Source of the DNA: Isoetes taiwanensis
Taxonomy: Eukaryota; Streptophyta; Lycopodiopsida; Isoetales; Isoetaceae
Assembly: GCA_021234155.1 (NCBI GenBank)
Contig: JAJEKV010000050.1
Span: forward strand, 9,083,109 to 9,147,108
Reading direction: 5' to 3'
Length of the DNA stretch: 64,000 nt
Shown: in pieces, positions 18,670 through 30,175 of the stretch
How the letters are laid out: each line of letters starts with the position of its first letter
Position numbering within the stretch: the stretch's first letter is position 1
Notes under the pieces: model-generated
Databases searched by the model: none
What the model saw: the letters and a program-made list of their open reading frames with translations, nothing else
What the model was told of the DNA's origin: nothing
Translations under genes and position numbers: made by a program

Positions 18670-19257
18670 CTATGGTAAAGACATTGATTGATATCTTAAG
18701 GCGAAACGGCGAGAAGATCGAAGGGTGATACCCTCAAAATTGTTGTCCTTCACAAGTGTTGCTATCTCAGCCATTGATGTTAAACCTTGGAAGATAAAAA
18801 CCTTGGAACGTGGAACATATGCTTTCAAATATACACCGGAAGGAATCCAAAATTGATCGAATAAACCCGTCGCCTCTCCAATTGATTCTATTGAAAGCTC
18901 TAATGATAATGATAGAGCAATCCGAAAACCAGGCAGCGTTTTTCGGAGCTGCTTCAGGATGCGAACAACGTTTTCAATTTTATAGCTGGACATAAGAAAA
19001 ACGCCATTGAAGATTGGGTATACCTTAAGAAAATCCAGTAAATATTCAGTTTTTGACGCCATTTGTTGCATTGCAGCTGTTTCATCTGATGGCATATATA
19101 AGCCAAGCATAAGATTCAACTTTTGTCCATCTAGTAGCCGTTTAAATGGTGAAAGTACTTTCTCTGCTTCTTTGTAAACCCAATCTCTTCCAGGGTTACC
19201 AAGTTCACCACTGTCAAGGCATAATGCTGGAACATCACAATTTATGTTGTATTCCAT
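18670..19257 (-). pseudogene. Unidentified alpha/beta domain, copy 1
   Basis: 195 residues, opening after a possible acceptor (TTACAG) with MEYNINCDVPALCLDSGE. Recognisable blocks are DWVYKEAEKVLSPFKRLL, LGLYMPSDETAAMQQMAS, FNGVFLMS, RKTLPGFRIALS and FIFQGLTSMAEIATLV. The alternation of hydrophobic strands and amphipathic helices suggests an alpha/beta (possibly TIM-barrel-like) fold; that is inference. Related copies lie at 35053-35640 and 37610-38130, the latter directly downstream of a kinase on the same strand, with a small fragment at 59389-59465. Compared with the copy at 35053 it has an in-frame duplication (ALSLSLEL) and a divergent C-terminus. I do not recognise the family. Confidence 0.5.
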
Positions 19258-20413
19258 GGTCTATGGAGTCCTTGCCTGTAATTGAAACAACAGGTTAATA
19301 TAAAGCCCAGATGTATTGCAACTCGACATGGAAATACACAAGATTTGAAGCATAAACAGATAAATATGCATCTCATGTGCTATGGCAACCATCTTATGTG
19401 GTTATACAAGAGAACATTATGCGAGAAATGCTAGATGGATTCTACAACTGCTACAGAATTCCAAATATAAAATGGATTCTTGCAAATTAAATTATGTACA
19501 TATGAAGCAAATGAATTGCTCCATAGATATGAAATGCAACTTGAAATTGTAAGTATCATCTAGATATTCATATTGCGTATAAAATTAACAATCTTACACT
19601 TTCACCTCCATCAACCAAACAACGCGGGAATAGATGCTTTTCCTAAGGCCTTCCCCTCATTGTGCACGAACAAAAACGTCCTAAATAACGTCTAGTAGAT
19701 GAAGGGGAACCATTGACAACTGCTCACATCATCCTCTATATATGACTATGACTGAAGTGTTAAAATTTGATGCTCATATGCAAATTTAGTAGTAGCCACT
19801 GCCTTCTGCTTGAACACTACGACAAATTTCAAATATCTATACAAGGCATCAACGTACCAACTATTTTATGGAATTAAGCCTTTAGCTTTTTGCTAAAGTT
19901 TAAGTTTAGAGACTCTCTTTAGAAAACTGCTTAGTGAGGCCACAAAAATCAAGTGCACAACATAGATTTCCATAGTCGCCAGCTACTGAAACGTTCTTAG
20001 GTTGAAACACCTATCCTTAGGATCCAAAGGACATAGTTGAGGTACTTGCGCAGTATCCTATAACACCTCTGCTGAACATCCCCATCCAGTTCAAAGTGGA
20101 GGCACACCAAAATCCATGTGCGCACATGACAAAAGATATTTGTCTTTATATGTTTGTCGATACAAAGTTCAGTCAGGATACAAGTTATGAACATTGATCG
20201 GAGGCTCACAATGTCTAGGAGACTCAGTGCATATAACCATTTCCTCTGTGTTTTTGCGTTCATGAGGGGGGATCCCTGCAGAGGGCCACACTAATATTCT
20301 CTTTACATTTTCAGCAATACAAAAATTTCCTTGGAAAGGAAAGTGGTCGAATATATGAATAATATTGATGTTTATCATCTGGATCATACTTCTGCTTCAG
20401 TTGCGTGTCATAA
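19258..20413. other. Stretch without a recognisable gene
   Basis: AT-rich sequence with only short ORFs (for example 20169-20387 minus). The first about 60 bases, also found at 59400-59465, look like the intron preceding the unidentified domain. Nothing else is supported. Confidence 0.6.
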
Positions 20414-21106
20414 CCATGCGCTTATGCGTAACAAAGTAATGCACAAAGAAGCACTTAATGAGCGTTTACATAAAGTGCATTAATGAGCGTTACGTTTAGG
20501 TGAATTGGCAACATTTAAGATAATGCTTCCAAAAATACTTGTAGTTTCACTCCCTACGATGATGGACATAATTAACATCGAGATCAATCTTAAAAGCAAG
20601 TAAGGAATTCTAGAAGTTGTTATGCAAAACACACTTTTATCTTTGGAAAAAAATCATGCTGCCATCGACGAATGCTTGTTGGTAATAGCCTGGCTGGGTC
20701 TTTATGACCTTGACAACAAATGAATCAAAATTATTAGTCAGATATGGCGATTTGAGCAAATGTCCCTTGATCTAGCATCTATTTCAACTTACGCCTGCAA
20801 AAATAATGAAGGCTTTGCTCATGCTAAATGCAACAAAAATCCCTTCTGCTTGTTTTGACCTTGAATTTTGTAAAATATCCCATAATAACTATAATAAGCT
20901 CTCTCTCAATCATCTTCTAGAATCGAAAAATCCTCAGGATCTAATGCAAATGGCTCTACACTTTTTTCAAGCCATCCAATATCAATATATGGAGAGCATA
21001 CCCCCCTCCAGCAGTGACTGCAACAACAATATTTGGCAATGTTTCCATTCACAAAATGAGCATAGAAGCTGCATATACATGGGGAAAAAGTTAAGCATAT
21101 TAGCAA
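20414..21106. repeat. Segmental duplication, copy 2 (left part), with YAK1-like relic
   Basis: Matches 1-750 with several deletions. The YAK1-like exon relic is at about 20660-20800 on the minus strand (DQGTFAQ, then VVKVIKTQPGYYQQA) and is more decayed than copy 1. The right part of this copy continues at 34331-34495 after the chromovirus. The last five bases (AGCAA, 21102-21106) are the target-site duplication. Confidence 0.88.
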
Positions 21107-22741
21107 TGTGACGGTCCAGGGGAATATACGTCATAAATACGTATATTCCTGGATCCGTCACTATACAAGTCTATCATTCATAGCCTTGTATACCATAGGT
21201 TGTGGCACTAGGGGGCATGGCCAAGTTATTTTCATAACTTAGCCAACCATAGGTTAAGCCATTATCCACGTGGCCTTAACCTATTGGGGCACCGCCACAC
21301 AGGACTCACCCCATTGGTGCCACGTGGCATCCTAGGTGGACCTAGCTCATATAGGCCTAAACCCTAACCCTAGGCCTCTTTCCAGCCCTAGCACCCAGAG
21401 ACTCACCTACCCGTTCGAAACCCCGTTTCGAACATCGTTTGTTGTGGCATAGGCTGGTGCAGCAGCCCCAGCAGGGTAGACGCGTTCTTGGAGTAGGAGC
21501 AGCAGCTTGTGAGTCGAAGACCATGGAGGCGCACGGATCTGGAGGGAGAGCATCAGGAGCAGGTATGTAGACTAGGAGTCGTGGTAGCTTATCTGGAATT
21601 AGCATTCCAGATATGCTGGTATCTTGTATCTAGAGTAGAGCCATCCTAGAACCCGTATTCAACATCTTGAACCCTAATCAATGAACCCTAACTATTAGTT
21701 AGATTTGTATGATTAGGTTAAGATGTTCTTCTTATGATTATTCTCATGATGTGATGATTATGTGATGTTGGTTGATCATGTTTGCTCCTCTTGTATTGGG
21801 AAGGGGGGTAGAGACCTAGGGCCATATGTAGTATGTTCCTAGAGTAGATCCCTTAGTTCCTATTAGTTGCGGCCTGTGCATAGGAGCCCACCAGGCTATT
21901 GAGGCTATGATATGACTCGGCAGACCGGATACGGGGCTAGAGGGAAAGTGGAGGGAGGATCCCTGCCGAGTGGGGGCCCGGGGGATCCCATAGTGGGCTA
22001 GGCTTATGGTTCGGTCGCCGTGTGGGCCGAGCATGGGTCCGACACCTCCGGGGCAATGGTGTTGCCTCGCCTCGAGAGCTGCAAGTGTCACTTGGCTCTC
22101 GCTTTGGGGGTTGGTCGGGGTGCGAATGGTGTGTCGTCACGATTCTCTAGCGCCCACGGCTGCACCTCTAGACCACGGGAAGGGGAGATGCAACTCTTCT
22201 GCCTCATCGGACCGGGGAGATGCAACTGGAGCAGTCTCGATGGGTGATGCCATGGGATTGCGTGATCCAGGAAGGCTAGAGTCCTGTCGAGCACGATCTA
22301 GCCCATCTCGCAAAGTATGCCGTGAGGGGCGGATGGAGTGGTCAACCCTAGCCATTGTTCTATGCCAGCCCCGCCATTGCCATGACTCGGTCTGCTCTAT
22401 CTTGAGGCCTAGCCGGCCGGGTCATCCTCCTACGAAGTCCGAGCGGGTAGGAGCTCTCATGTTTCACGGTTTGTGCTTATCATCTTTGTATTGGTATATG
22501 TGTGACGACTACCCTTCGAGGTAGTATTCGTGATATGTTTGATGCTAGTTCTCGACGTGTTATCGCTTCATTATAGGAGCCCATAGGGGAAGGGCGGCGC
22601 CAAGACACCTTCATATTCCCTTCCCCGCACTAGGGGTCACCTCGAGTCGGGGGTAGACGGAAAGGCCCATGCGGTTCTTGAGCCGGATGGGGATTTCGCC
22701 GAAAGTGTACGGCCGGGCCGACGTTTAGCTGGGGCGTCACA
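21107..22741 (+). repeat. 5' LTR of the chromovirus
   Basis: 1,635 bp, TG...CA ends. A TATA-like stretch (CATATAGGCC, about 21347) is followed directly by two telo-box-type units (AAACCCTAACCCTA, 21359-21373), probably close to the transcription start. The second half is GC-rich. It differs from the 3' LTR mainly by scattered one-base indels and by clusters at CpG-rich positions. Confidence 0.95.
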
Positions 22742-22742
22742 A

Positions 22743-22758
22743 TGGTATCGAGGCGATG
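22743..22758 (+). other. Primer binding site, initiator-Met tRNA type, degenerate
   Basis: TGGTATCGAGGCGATG starts one base after the LTR. The related elements at 47786-47801 and 57850-57865 have TGGTATCAGAGCAATG, whose first 12 bases fit the plant initiator-Met tRNA 3' end. The differences here (a missing A and an extra G) look like indels. Confidence 0.75.
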
Positions 22759-23322
22759 TTCTTGGTTGACCAAGAACTAGCAATTAATCGACCATAACCA
22801 TGAATTAGTCTAACAGGCCTATAGGGGTGTGAAATAAACATTTCCACCATCGAACCGCATGGAAAAAAAAGGGGAAAAATTTTTCTCCTAGGTAGTGGGT
22901 CGGGACTTAGGCTAAGTGTTAGATTAAGATTTGAGGGAGTCAATGAACCTTCTAGTAAATTTGGAGTGAAAATTATGCATGCATCAAATTTCACCTAAAT
23001 TGGGTCAAGAATCATGCCAATCGGAGGAGGCCTGTGTGAAAAATGGCGCAAATTCATAAATTGCACTTGAACCATTAGGAAAATTGAAAAATTTAAAGAT
23101 AATATCAATTAATATAGGTTAATATATACATTAATAGTTAAATAATTAATTAAATATCTTGTAATTAATAAGGGGGCTAATAAATAGGGGTAATTATGGT
23201 AGGAGAATATTCCCGGGGACCCTCCTTTTAAAAATATCGACACCTCATTTTTTTTCTCTCCAACCCTTCACCTCCAACCTTCTCTTGCCCACCCTTCTTC
23301 ACCGTTTTACGAACCATAAGAT

Positions 23323-23952
23323 ATGGCCCGCACCAAACAAACCCTGAGGAAGCACGGACCAAGACCGACCCTCTCCATGGCGCAAGCGTGTGAGGCGACA
23401 TGTCAAGAAGATCCGGACCACCTCCCACCCAAGAAAGGGGAAGAGGAGCTCCCCCCACCGGCCAGCAGCAGCGAAGCCTCATACCATGACGCCGAGGAGA
23501 GTCCCAGCAGCAGTTCTCCATCGGCAGGCACTCAGAGGACCGGCGAGACTCGCCATTTCGGGCCCTCGGATACCGAGGTGGAGGAAGAAGGAGGGGAGCA
23601 AAAAGCAGCAAGCAAGTGGAGGAAGCGGGGCCTTCAAAGGCCCAAGAAGAAGGGAAAGGAAAAAGTAGCAGAGTGGTTTGAGGAGGAGAGGGCCGCCAGG
23701 AAGAAGCGGGAGCGGGAGAGGGAGCTGAGAGAGGAGGAGAGGCGGACGAAGAGAAGGAACGACGGGCCTCGCCGGACCGTCGTTATTCAAGAGCCCCGGC
23801 CGGAAGAGGAGCCGCAGGTGGAGGAAGAAGAGGCGGAGGAGAGCCAGCAGAATCCCGACGCGAGGCCACCCTACCCTAAGTGGCCGGAACCACCTAAGGT
23901 GGTGAAGAAACAAAAGGTAGGGGGAGCGGGCATTTCCAAGGCAGCAGGGTAG
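23323..23952 (+). CDS. Chromovirus leader ORF: protein with histone H3-like N-terminus
   Basis: 209 residues opening MARTKQTLRKHG. An in-frame TAA two codons upstream fixes this ATG as the start. After removal of Met (expected before Ala), residues 1-9 would be A-R-T-K-Q-T-L-R-K, against A-R-T-K-Q-T-A-R-K in histone H3, with the K4, R8 and K9 positions kept. Then follow a Ser- and acid-rich stretch (about 45-95), a highly basic helical stretch (about 105-148, KKGKEKVAEWFEEERAARKK onward) and an acidic stretch (about 155-175). At 23952 the frame stops; coding-like sequence continues at once in another frame (23954-24256). No known retroelement domain is recognised. The same start occurs at 47236 and 57163 in related elements. 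A role in engaging H3 readers or modifiers is inference. Confidence 0.85.
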   Translation: MARTKQTLRKHGPRPTLSMAQACEATCQEDPDHLPPKKGEEELPPPASSSEASYHDAEESPSSSSPSAGTQRTGETRHFGPSDTEVEEEGGEQKAASKWRKRGLQRPKKKGKEKVAEWFEEERAARKKRERERELREEERRTKRRNDGPRRTVVIQEPRPEEEPQVEEEEAEESQQNPDARPPYPKWPEPPKVVKKQKVGGAGISKAAG

Positions 23953-23953
23953 G

Positions 23954-24256
23954 GAGTTCAAGAGGAGGATGGTGGCATACAAGGAGTACCTTCGTCGCTG
24001 GACGAGGTACAATGAGTGGTATTGCCAGCAGGAGGTGCAGCGCGTCGTAGTGGGGGGTAGGCCAAAGAAGAGCCAGCCCAAGCCACCCCTACCGAGGCCG
24101 GAAAAACCCGAGAGGGTTCACCACGGGCCGAACAGCACATACGCCCGGGTGTTTAGGGAGATTCGGCACTTCCAGATGTGCACGAATCTCCTAATAAGGA
24201 AGGCGCCCTTCGAGCGTCTCCTTAGGGGAGGGTTCCCGCAGCAGCCCCAGGACTGA
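23954..24256 (+). CDS. Probable out-of-frame continuation of the H3-tail-like ORF
   Basis: This frame is open from just after the stop at 23952 and reads [20 protein letters not shown], then [18 protein letters not shown], ending FPQQPQD. The dense charge pattern resembles the preceding ORF, so a single-base shift near 23945 probably separates two parts of one protein of about 310 residues. The first ATG is at 23969. No domain is recognised. Confidence 0.6.
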   Translation, partial: EFKRRMVAYKEYLRRWTRYNEWYCQQEVQRVVVGGRPKKSQPKPPLPRPEKPERVHHGPNSTYARVFREIRHFQMCTNLLIRKAPFERLLRGGFPQQPQD

Positions 24257-25893
24257 CTGTGGTAACCCCTTTAATGACCGAGGGCTGCAAGAGGCCTCCG
24301 AGGCGCGTAGCTGGTGCAGCTCTTGAGGAGGGAAACCTCTGCGCTATCCATGCCAAGCGGGTAACCCTTATGCCTAAGGATATCCACTTAGCACGGAGGA
24401 TCCGCAGGGAGAGGCCCTAGGCCTCAAATTTTCTAAATTTTGTAGAAGAATTAAAATTTATATGTAACTATGCTTCTTATTAATATAAAAGTTATTTTCC
24501 TCTATAATTAAGAAAAAATGTTGTATGCTTGAAATGTAGGAATTAGAACCCAATTGTAGTAGAATTCTTCATAGCATGCCTAGAAACACCCTAGAAATCA
24601 TGACTACAACAAAATTTTGGCAAAAAAATCATCAAAAATGCTAAAAATTGGGCCAGTCGGGTGAGACCGCGCCAAAGGCCTCTGCGTCATCGACGCGGGC
24701 GCAATCCGCGCGGATTCACCCGCCTACCCCCAAAATTACGCTTTTAGATGTCAGTTTTGCTCAAAATAAGTTGCTAGTTAGCTTAGAATCGACCCAATTA
24801 GCCATGTTAGCATCTTCAAATTCCCTAAATTGACCAAAAATTGGCCCAAAACAGGCCAACCGGGTGAGACCGCGCCAAACGCGTCTGCGTCCGCGACGCG
24901 GAGGCCATCCGCGCGGATTCACCCGGGTCGGGCCATCTTTGGCCCAAATTAGCCAAATTTGATCCAACAAATTGCCATGTAGTGTTTCTTGCTTTGTTTT
25001 GCTTAAGTTTGCACTTCATGGTAGTTCATTTGGACACCCAGAGCCATAGAACCAAGGTCGTCTCAGGCAAGCACCTTTTTGCACAAACCCCGAGGTCACC
25101 CATCGCCTATAAAATTAGGTCTCATTTGCCATTTTTCTTCCCTCTAATCTGCTCCCGGCCCCTTAGGCGATTTTCTCGACCCTCCACCGATCTTTGCAAG
25201 CCATTTTCTACACCCTTTCTGCTCAATGGCACCCAAAGCAACTTTGAGAGATGGTACAATCGTCGCCAGACCATATCCATGTGCTTCCGGTAGATCAAGC
25301 CTTCTCTCGTGTTTGATCACTTGTTTGATCTTCACGCAACCTTGACTAGAACACCCTACTACACAGACATTATGTGCCAAGTATGACCGGCGGAGGTCGC
25401 CGGGGAAGTTAGATTGCCTCCTAGGGGAGGGAATTGGGTTTCCCTTGAGACACTTACCCAAGCCTTAGGTGAGAGCTGGCGGGGATCCGAGGAGGCAAGA
25501 AGCGGCTATGGGATAGGACTAGGACCATGCCCGATTACATGACCCGCGGGGCATAATAGGCATAGGTACCTTTCATTTCGCATAGCCCTTGCCCTCTTCA
25601 TGCATTATAAGTCAATCAACAAAGTAGGGGAACCCTCATTTCAGCCCTTAGACTTAGCGCCACTTGATGCAGTAGGGCCCGGGATCAAATCCACGAATAT
25701 AGAGTCCTCTCGCCTACTTAATACTACTAAGACGGCGTCGGGCGCCATCTCTCTGCATCCATGAAGACTACGAGCTAGGGGAGCAGAACCCGTAATGGGA
25801 GAGCAGTGGAGGCAACAAGAAGGCGGAGATATGCGCCGAGGCATGACAACGACGTGAGAAGAAAATCTTGATCCACCGGTCGGCATCACAGCC
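24257..25893 (+). other. Chromovirus leader, non-coding part with two inverted-repeat modules
   Basis: No coding sequence is supported. Two 65-bp modules, 24658-24722 and 24861-24925, each open with CGGGTGAGACCGCGCCAAA and close with CCGCGCGGATTCACCCG, so each can fold back on itself (CGGGTGA against TCACCCG plus GC-rich inner pairs). The spacing of 203 bp and the conservation of both arms suggest a structured RNA or protein-binding element, for example for packaging. Confidence 0.6.
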
Positions 25894-26769
25894 TTGTCGC
25901 CGATAGTCATCGATGGGGAGGAGTACATTTTTGCAAATGACATCCTCAATTTGTCCCTATCGTCGAGAATGTGGTCTTCGAATCGACGAGCTCTTGGGTA
26001 TGATAGCACCACGGGGAAGAGCGCAGGACATCATCGACTACTCATACCAAGAGATCCCAAGGAGTCGGTGGAGAGACACTCTTATCGGGGAGACAATGTC
26101 GGATATAGCAGCCTATCGGCGGAGATAAGGGAGATCTATCGACGGCAGGAGCCTATCATCTCGGAGGAGGAGTTCCAGCAGAGATACAGAGCACACTCTA
26201 CAAACCAGGGGAAGGGCCCAAGCTCAAGCCCTCAACCCGATTCGAGCGGGAGCATGGCGAAGGGTCCAGCGGCATTAACTTGGACAACGCAACCAAAGTA
26301 TGTGGAGGGATCATGAAGACCTCATGGCGGTGGATGCCTACGGCGGCGGCTCAAAGGAAGGAACCGGATCGCGGCGTAGGGAAAGGTGCGCGACGCCGCT
26401 ACTATCTTCCGACCCTCGGCCGAGGGGCAAATGATAGTCTTCCACAAGGAGTTCAGCCCAAGGGGGGAAGAATCCGTGGCACTTCTCATAGCACTTTCGG
26501 GCTTCGGACAGCACTCGAAGATATACGCCCATGCCGATCACATCATTCTTTTCAACAGGGCAGTCGCGCTCCATTGCCTCGACTTTGCAAGAGGGCACCT
26601 TAGGGATGCAACACTCGGTGGTAGCGGCACAGCGGCACTGAACTTCAGGAACGGGAGATGGCCCGAAACACTTGAAGGAAGATCGACGAGGAACATCTTG
26701 CGCAACCTCGGCAAAGGCCTCCGATTCAGGGATGTCAAGAACTTCTTCAGGCTTTCGGGAGGCCACTGA
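25894..26769 (+). CDS. Second chromovirus leader ORF, broken, function unknown
   Basis: Two stretches in the same frame, 25894-26316 (MSPIVIDGEEYIFANDIL onward) and about 26386-26769 (AATIFRPSAEGQMIVFHKEF, then HADHIILFNRAVALHCLDF). They are separated by in-frame stops at 26314 and about 26378. The second stretch has a globular pattern of strands and helices. I do not recognise it. It lies between the H3-tail-like ORF and gag, where typical chromoviruses have no gene. Confidence 0.5.
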
Positions 26770-26936
26770 ATAATTGTGAAATTTTCTTATGTTTTGTGCT
26801 AAATGTTTTTGTACCCATTGTGCTAGGATATATCTACCTTATCATGTAACCCTTATGTATTAATGGCTATTAACTGTTTTGCAAATATAAGGCTTGTATG
26901 ATTCTTATAATTAAAAATAATTCAATTACAGGTAGA

Positions 26937-29272
26937 ATGGATCAACATCTAACCCAAATAAAATGTATTGATGATCGAACCTTGCAGCAAGGAACTCAAG
27001 TGCAGGATCTCAAGATCAGCACCGACCACGTAATTGGGTACCAAGGAACTTGTTCGGCAGAGAACAGGAAGACTTTGAGCAGGATATGTCACCAGAGGCA
27101 GTCAACGCAAGGTTGGTGCAGATGAGGAACCAGATGCAACACCTCATCAACTGGGCAACACCTCTCATGAATGCACAGGAAGATGGTCCTCCACCTCCAC
27201 CTTGTTGTCCGGATGGTGACGAAGTCCCTCAGCAGGAAGGGGAGGGCAACCAGGGGAACGTCAGGGATAGGAGAAGGAAGAGGAGAACCAGGAGTCCATC
27301 ATCATCTAGCTCCAGCTCATCAGACAGCTCTTCCAGTGAGGACAGCTCTAGCTCCGACAGTCAGGCTGGCACACCTAAAGTAAGGAAAAGAGCAAGAAAG
27401 ACAGATGACTATCAGAAAAAGGTGGATAGTGCTATGAGCAATGTGTGGAAGACAAGGAAGCTGGGCCAGTTCTCAGGGAAAGACAGGTCAGGCATGGAGG
27501 CTGAAGCATGGCTTGATGAAATGGAGGAATTTGGCAACTCCTACGGTATGAAAGACAAGGACATAGGGAAAGTTGCTACAGCTAACCTTATTGGACCCGC
27601 AAGGATCTGGTGGAAGGGATATGCTAAGTCTAACAAGCTGAAGAGGAACAATTGCAGATTTAAGACCTTCAGCAAGGCTTTCCGTAAGCACTATGTGCCA
27701 AGGTCCCATACTAGTAGACAGATCCAGCAGTTTTACAGGTTGAATCAGGGTACCTTATCAGTGGCTAAGTATACCGAAGAATTCATGAGACTTAGGCTTC
27801 ATGTTCCGGGAGTATCAGAAAGGCAAGCAGTGGACACCTACATTGAGGGGTTGAACAGCAATATCAAGAGGCTTGTTAGAGCAATCAACCCAAGGTCGGT
27901 TGCGGAGGCCGAAGATAAAGCTATAAGTTTGGAAGAGGCACCAGCAACTCCAGCAGAGAAGCAGTCAACCTTCAAGGGCAAGAGTGCAGGGCAGTATCAA
28001 GGACAATATCAGGGTAAGCAATCAACAGCTACACCACCAGGGAGTCAGCAGCAAGGCAAGGGTCAGAACAAAGCTTTTGGGGACCGTAAGCCACAGAATG
28101 CATCAGGGGGCAGTGCTCTCAAGCGTCTCCTAGACAGTTTGCCGAAGGAGAAGAGACAGGAATGCATTGAGAAAAAGTTATGCTTCAGGTGCTTCCAGCC
28201 AGGGCACCGAACACATGATTGTCCATTCGTCATGCAGTCAGCCTTGGCAGAGCTTATGGATTGGGATTCCCCAACAGAAGCAGATGAAGACGACGATCAG
28301 CAGGAGGCCCAGGACTTCATAGATGGTGAGTGCCACATATGTGCTAACATTGAGTCAGGTGATATAGAGAATCAGTCGACGGTCATTGCGGCTGATGGGA
28401 TCATAGATAGTAAGCCATATGTAGTCCTCATAGATACAGGTAGCTCTCACAATTTTGCATCTCCTAGATTGGCTGCCTTAATGAAGAACAAGGTATTGAA
28501 GTCTAAGCCAAGGCCAGTAGCTATGGCAAACGGCGCCATTCGGCACACTAAGGGGAGGAGGATCGTCTTTGATATAGACCTTAGTGGGGCTAAGTGGCCG
28601 ATGGGAGCGGAAGTCATGGATATCGGAAGGTATGATCTTATTGTGGGAATGGAATTCTTGAAGCCAGCTAAAGCAGTAATTGATTGTGACCGGAACGAAG
28701 TCACCATGACGGCACCAGACGGCAGCAAGTTGATAGTCAAAGGTAAGAAGCTAGATTCTCCCATGCAGTGTATTTCTTTGAAGCAGCTAAGGAAGAGCAT
28801 AGAAAGGAATAAGGTGGACTACATCCTGAGGATGGAATCAGTTGAGCCAGGCAAGCAGGAAGGAAGCGACCCAAAGGGAAAGCAATTACCCAAGCAGGTA
28901 GCAAGGCTTATTTCAGAGTTCAAGGATGTATTCCCGGATGAAATCCGGCAGCTGCCACCTTATAGGGGTGTGGAATGTGAGATCACATTGGCTGCAGATG
29001 CGAAGCCTACCAGTAAGGCGCCATATAGAATGAGCACCCCAGAATTGATGGAACTTAAGAAGCAGCTGCAGGAATTGCTTGAGCTTGGATTTATAAGAGC
29101 AAGTGTGTCTCCTTTCGGAGCACCTATACTCTTTGTCAAGAAGAAAGATGGGAGCTTAAGAATGTGCATAGACTATCGCCCTTTAACAAGCGGGGCGATA
29201 AAGAATAAGTATGCATTACCAAGGGCGGATGACCTAATGGACCCGATTACAAGGAGCAAAGGTATTCTCTAA
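26937..29272 (+). CDS. Chromovirus gag, protease and RT start
   Basis: The main open frame is 27050-29272 (740 residues). A likely gag start lies upstream at ATG 26937 in another frame, just after TTCAATTACAG, which resembles a 3' splice site. Gag core: [18 protein letters not shown], then [28 protein letters not shown] and [14 protein letters not shown]. The CCHC zinc knuckle is [14 protein letters not shown] (residues about 381-394). Protease: [14 protein letters not shown] (residues about 463-476). RT start: [18 protein letters not shown]. The frame breaks after 29240 in the RT block that normally reads KIDLRSGYHQIRI. A basic, Ser-rich stretch precedes the gag core. Confidence 0.9.
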
Positions 29273-30175
29273 AAATCGATTTGAGGTCGAGGATACCATC
29301 GGATAAGAATTAAAGAAGAGGATATCCATAAGACCGCTTTCAGAACGCGGTATGGTCACTTTGAGTTTACAGTAATGCCCTTTGGACTATCGAATGCTCC
29401 AAAGAACGTTTATGCGCCTCATGAGCGACATCTTCAGAGACTTCTTGGATGAGTTTGTTATTGTCTTCTTCGACGACATCCTAATCTACAGCAAGTCCCT
29501 TGAAGAGCATTGTCAGCATCTCAGGAAAGTGTTGGAGAAGTTGAGACGTCATCGGTTGTATGGGAAGCTCTCTAAGTGCCACTTTGCAACAGGCCGAGTG
29601 GAGTACTTGGGGCATGTAGTAACATCCGAGGGAATCTCCACAGATCCATCTAAGATTGAGGCAATAGTTGATTGGCCAGCTCCAAGGAATGTAGCAGAAG
29701 TAAGAAGCTTTCTCGGGTTGGCGGGATATTACAGAAAGTTCGTGAAGGACTTTGCTAAGTGGGCGTCCCCTTTGTCGGACCTCACTAAGGCCAAGAAGAT
29801 TAAGGATTGGACTAGCCATTGGTTAGAGAAAGTCCAAGCTTCTTTTGAGAAGCTTAAAGAGGCCTTAACAACAGCACCAGTGCTTGTTCTCCCCGATCCG
29901 AGTAAAGATAAGTTGGTAGCAACAGATGCAAGCAAGATAGCAACAAAGGGATCTTGATGCAAGAAGGAAGGGTAGTAAAGCCAACATTTCGAAGAAGATG
30001 AACGACGCCGAGCAACGCTACCCAACCCACGATCAGGAGCTGCTAGCCATTGTAAGGGCATTGAGGATATGGAGGCATTATCTGCTGGGAAGGAAGTTCA
30101 GGTTGGATCACGATCACCGAGCCTTCAAGATATCTTTTCACCCAGCCACTCCTCAACTTAAGGCAAAGGAGGTGG
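29273..30175 (+). pseudogene. Chromovirus RT and RNase H, frame-broken
   Basis: RT blocks are split over frames. IDLRS lies at about 29277, and [18 protein letters not shown] just before 29400. Then 29382-29957 gives [22 protein letters not shown] (the catalytic pair is in FFDD; YVDD is usual), [19 protein letters not shown] and [16 protein letters not shown]. RNase H begins with LVATDASK near 29925, is broken at 29957, and resumes at 29998 ([26 protein letters not shown]). At least three frame changes occur, so no functional polyprotein is encoded as written. Confidence 0.88.

Noticed and set aside
21359-21376. Telomeric repeat or interstitial telomere
   Set aside because: Only two units at a promoter-like position; better explained as a telo-box.
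22006-22524. 172-codon plus ORF and several minus ORFs in the GC-rich half of the 5' LTR
   Set aside because: The GC-rich LTR keeps frames open by chance. The ORF is not preserved in the 3' LTR and has no domain.
23323-23952. Captured histone H3 gene
   Set aside because: Similarity stops after about ten residues. Nothing of the H3 fold follows, and the same start recurs with different downstream proteins.
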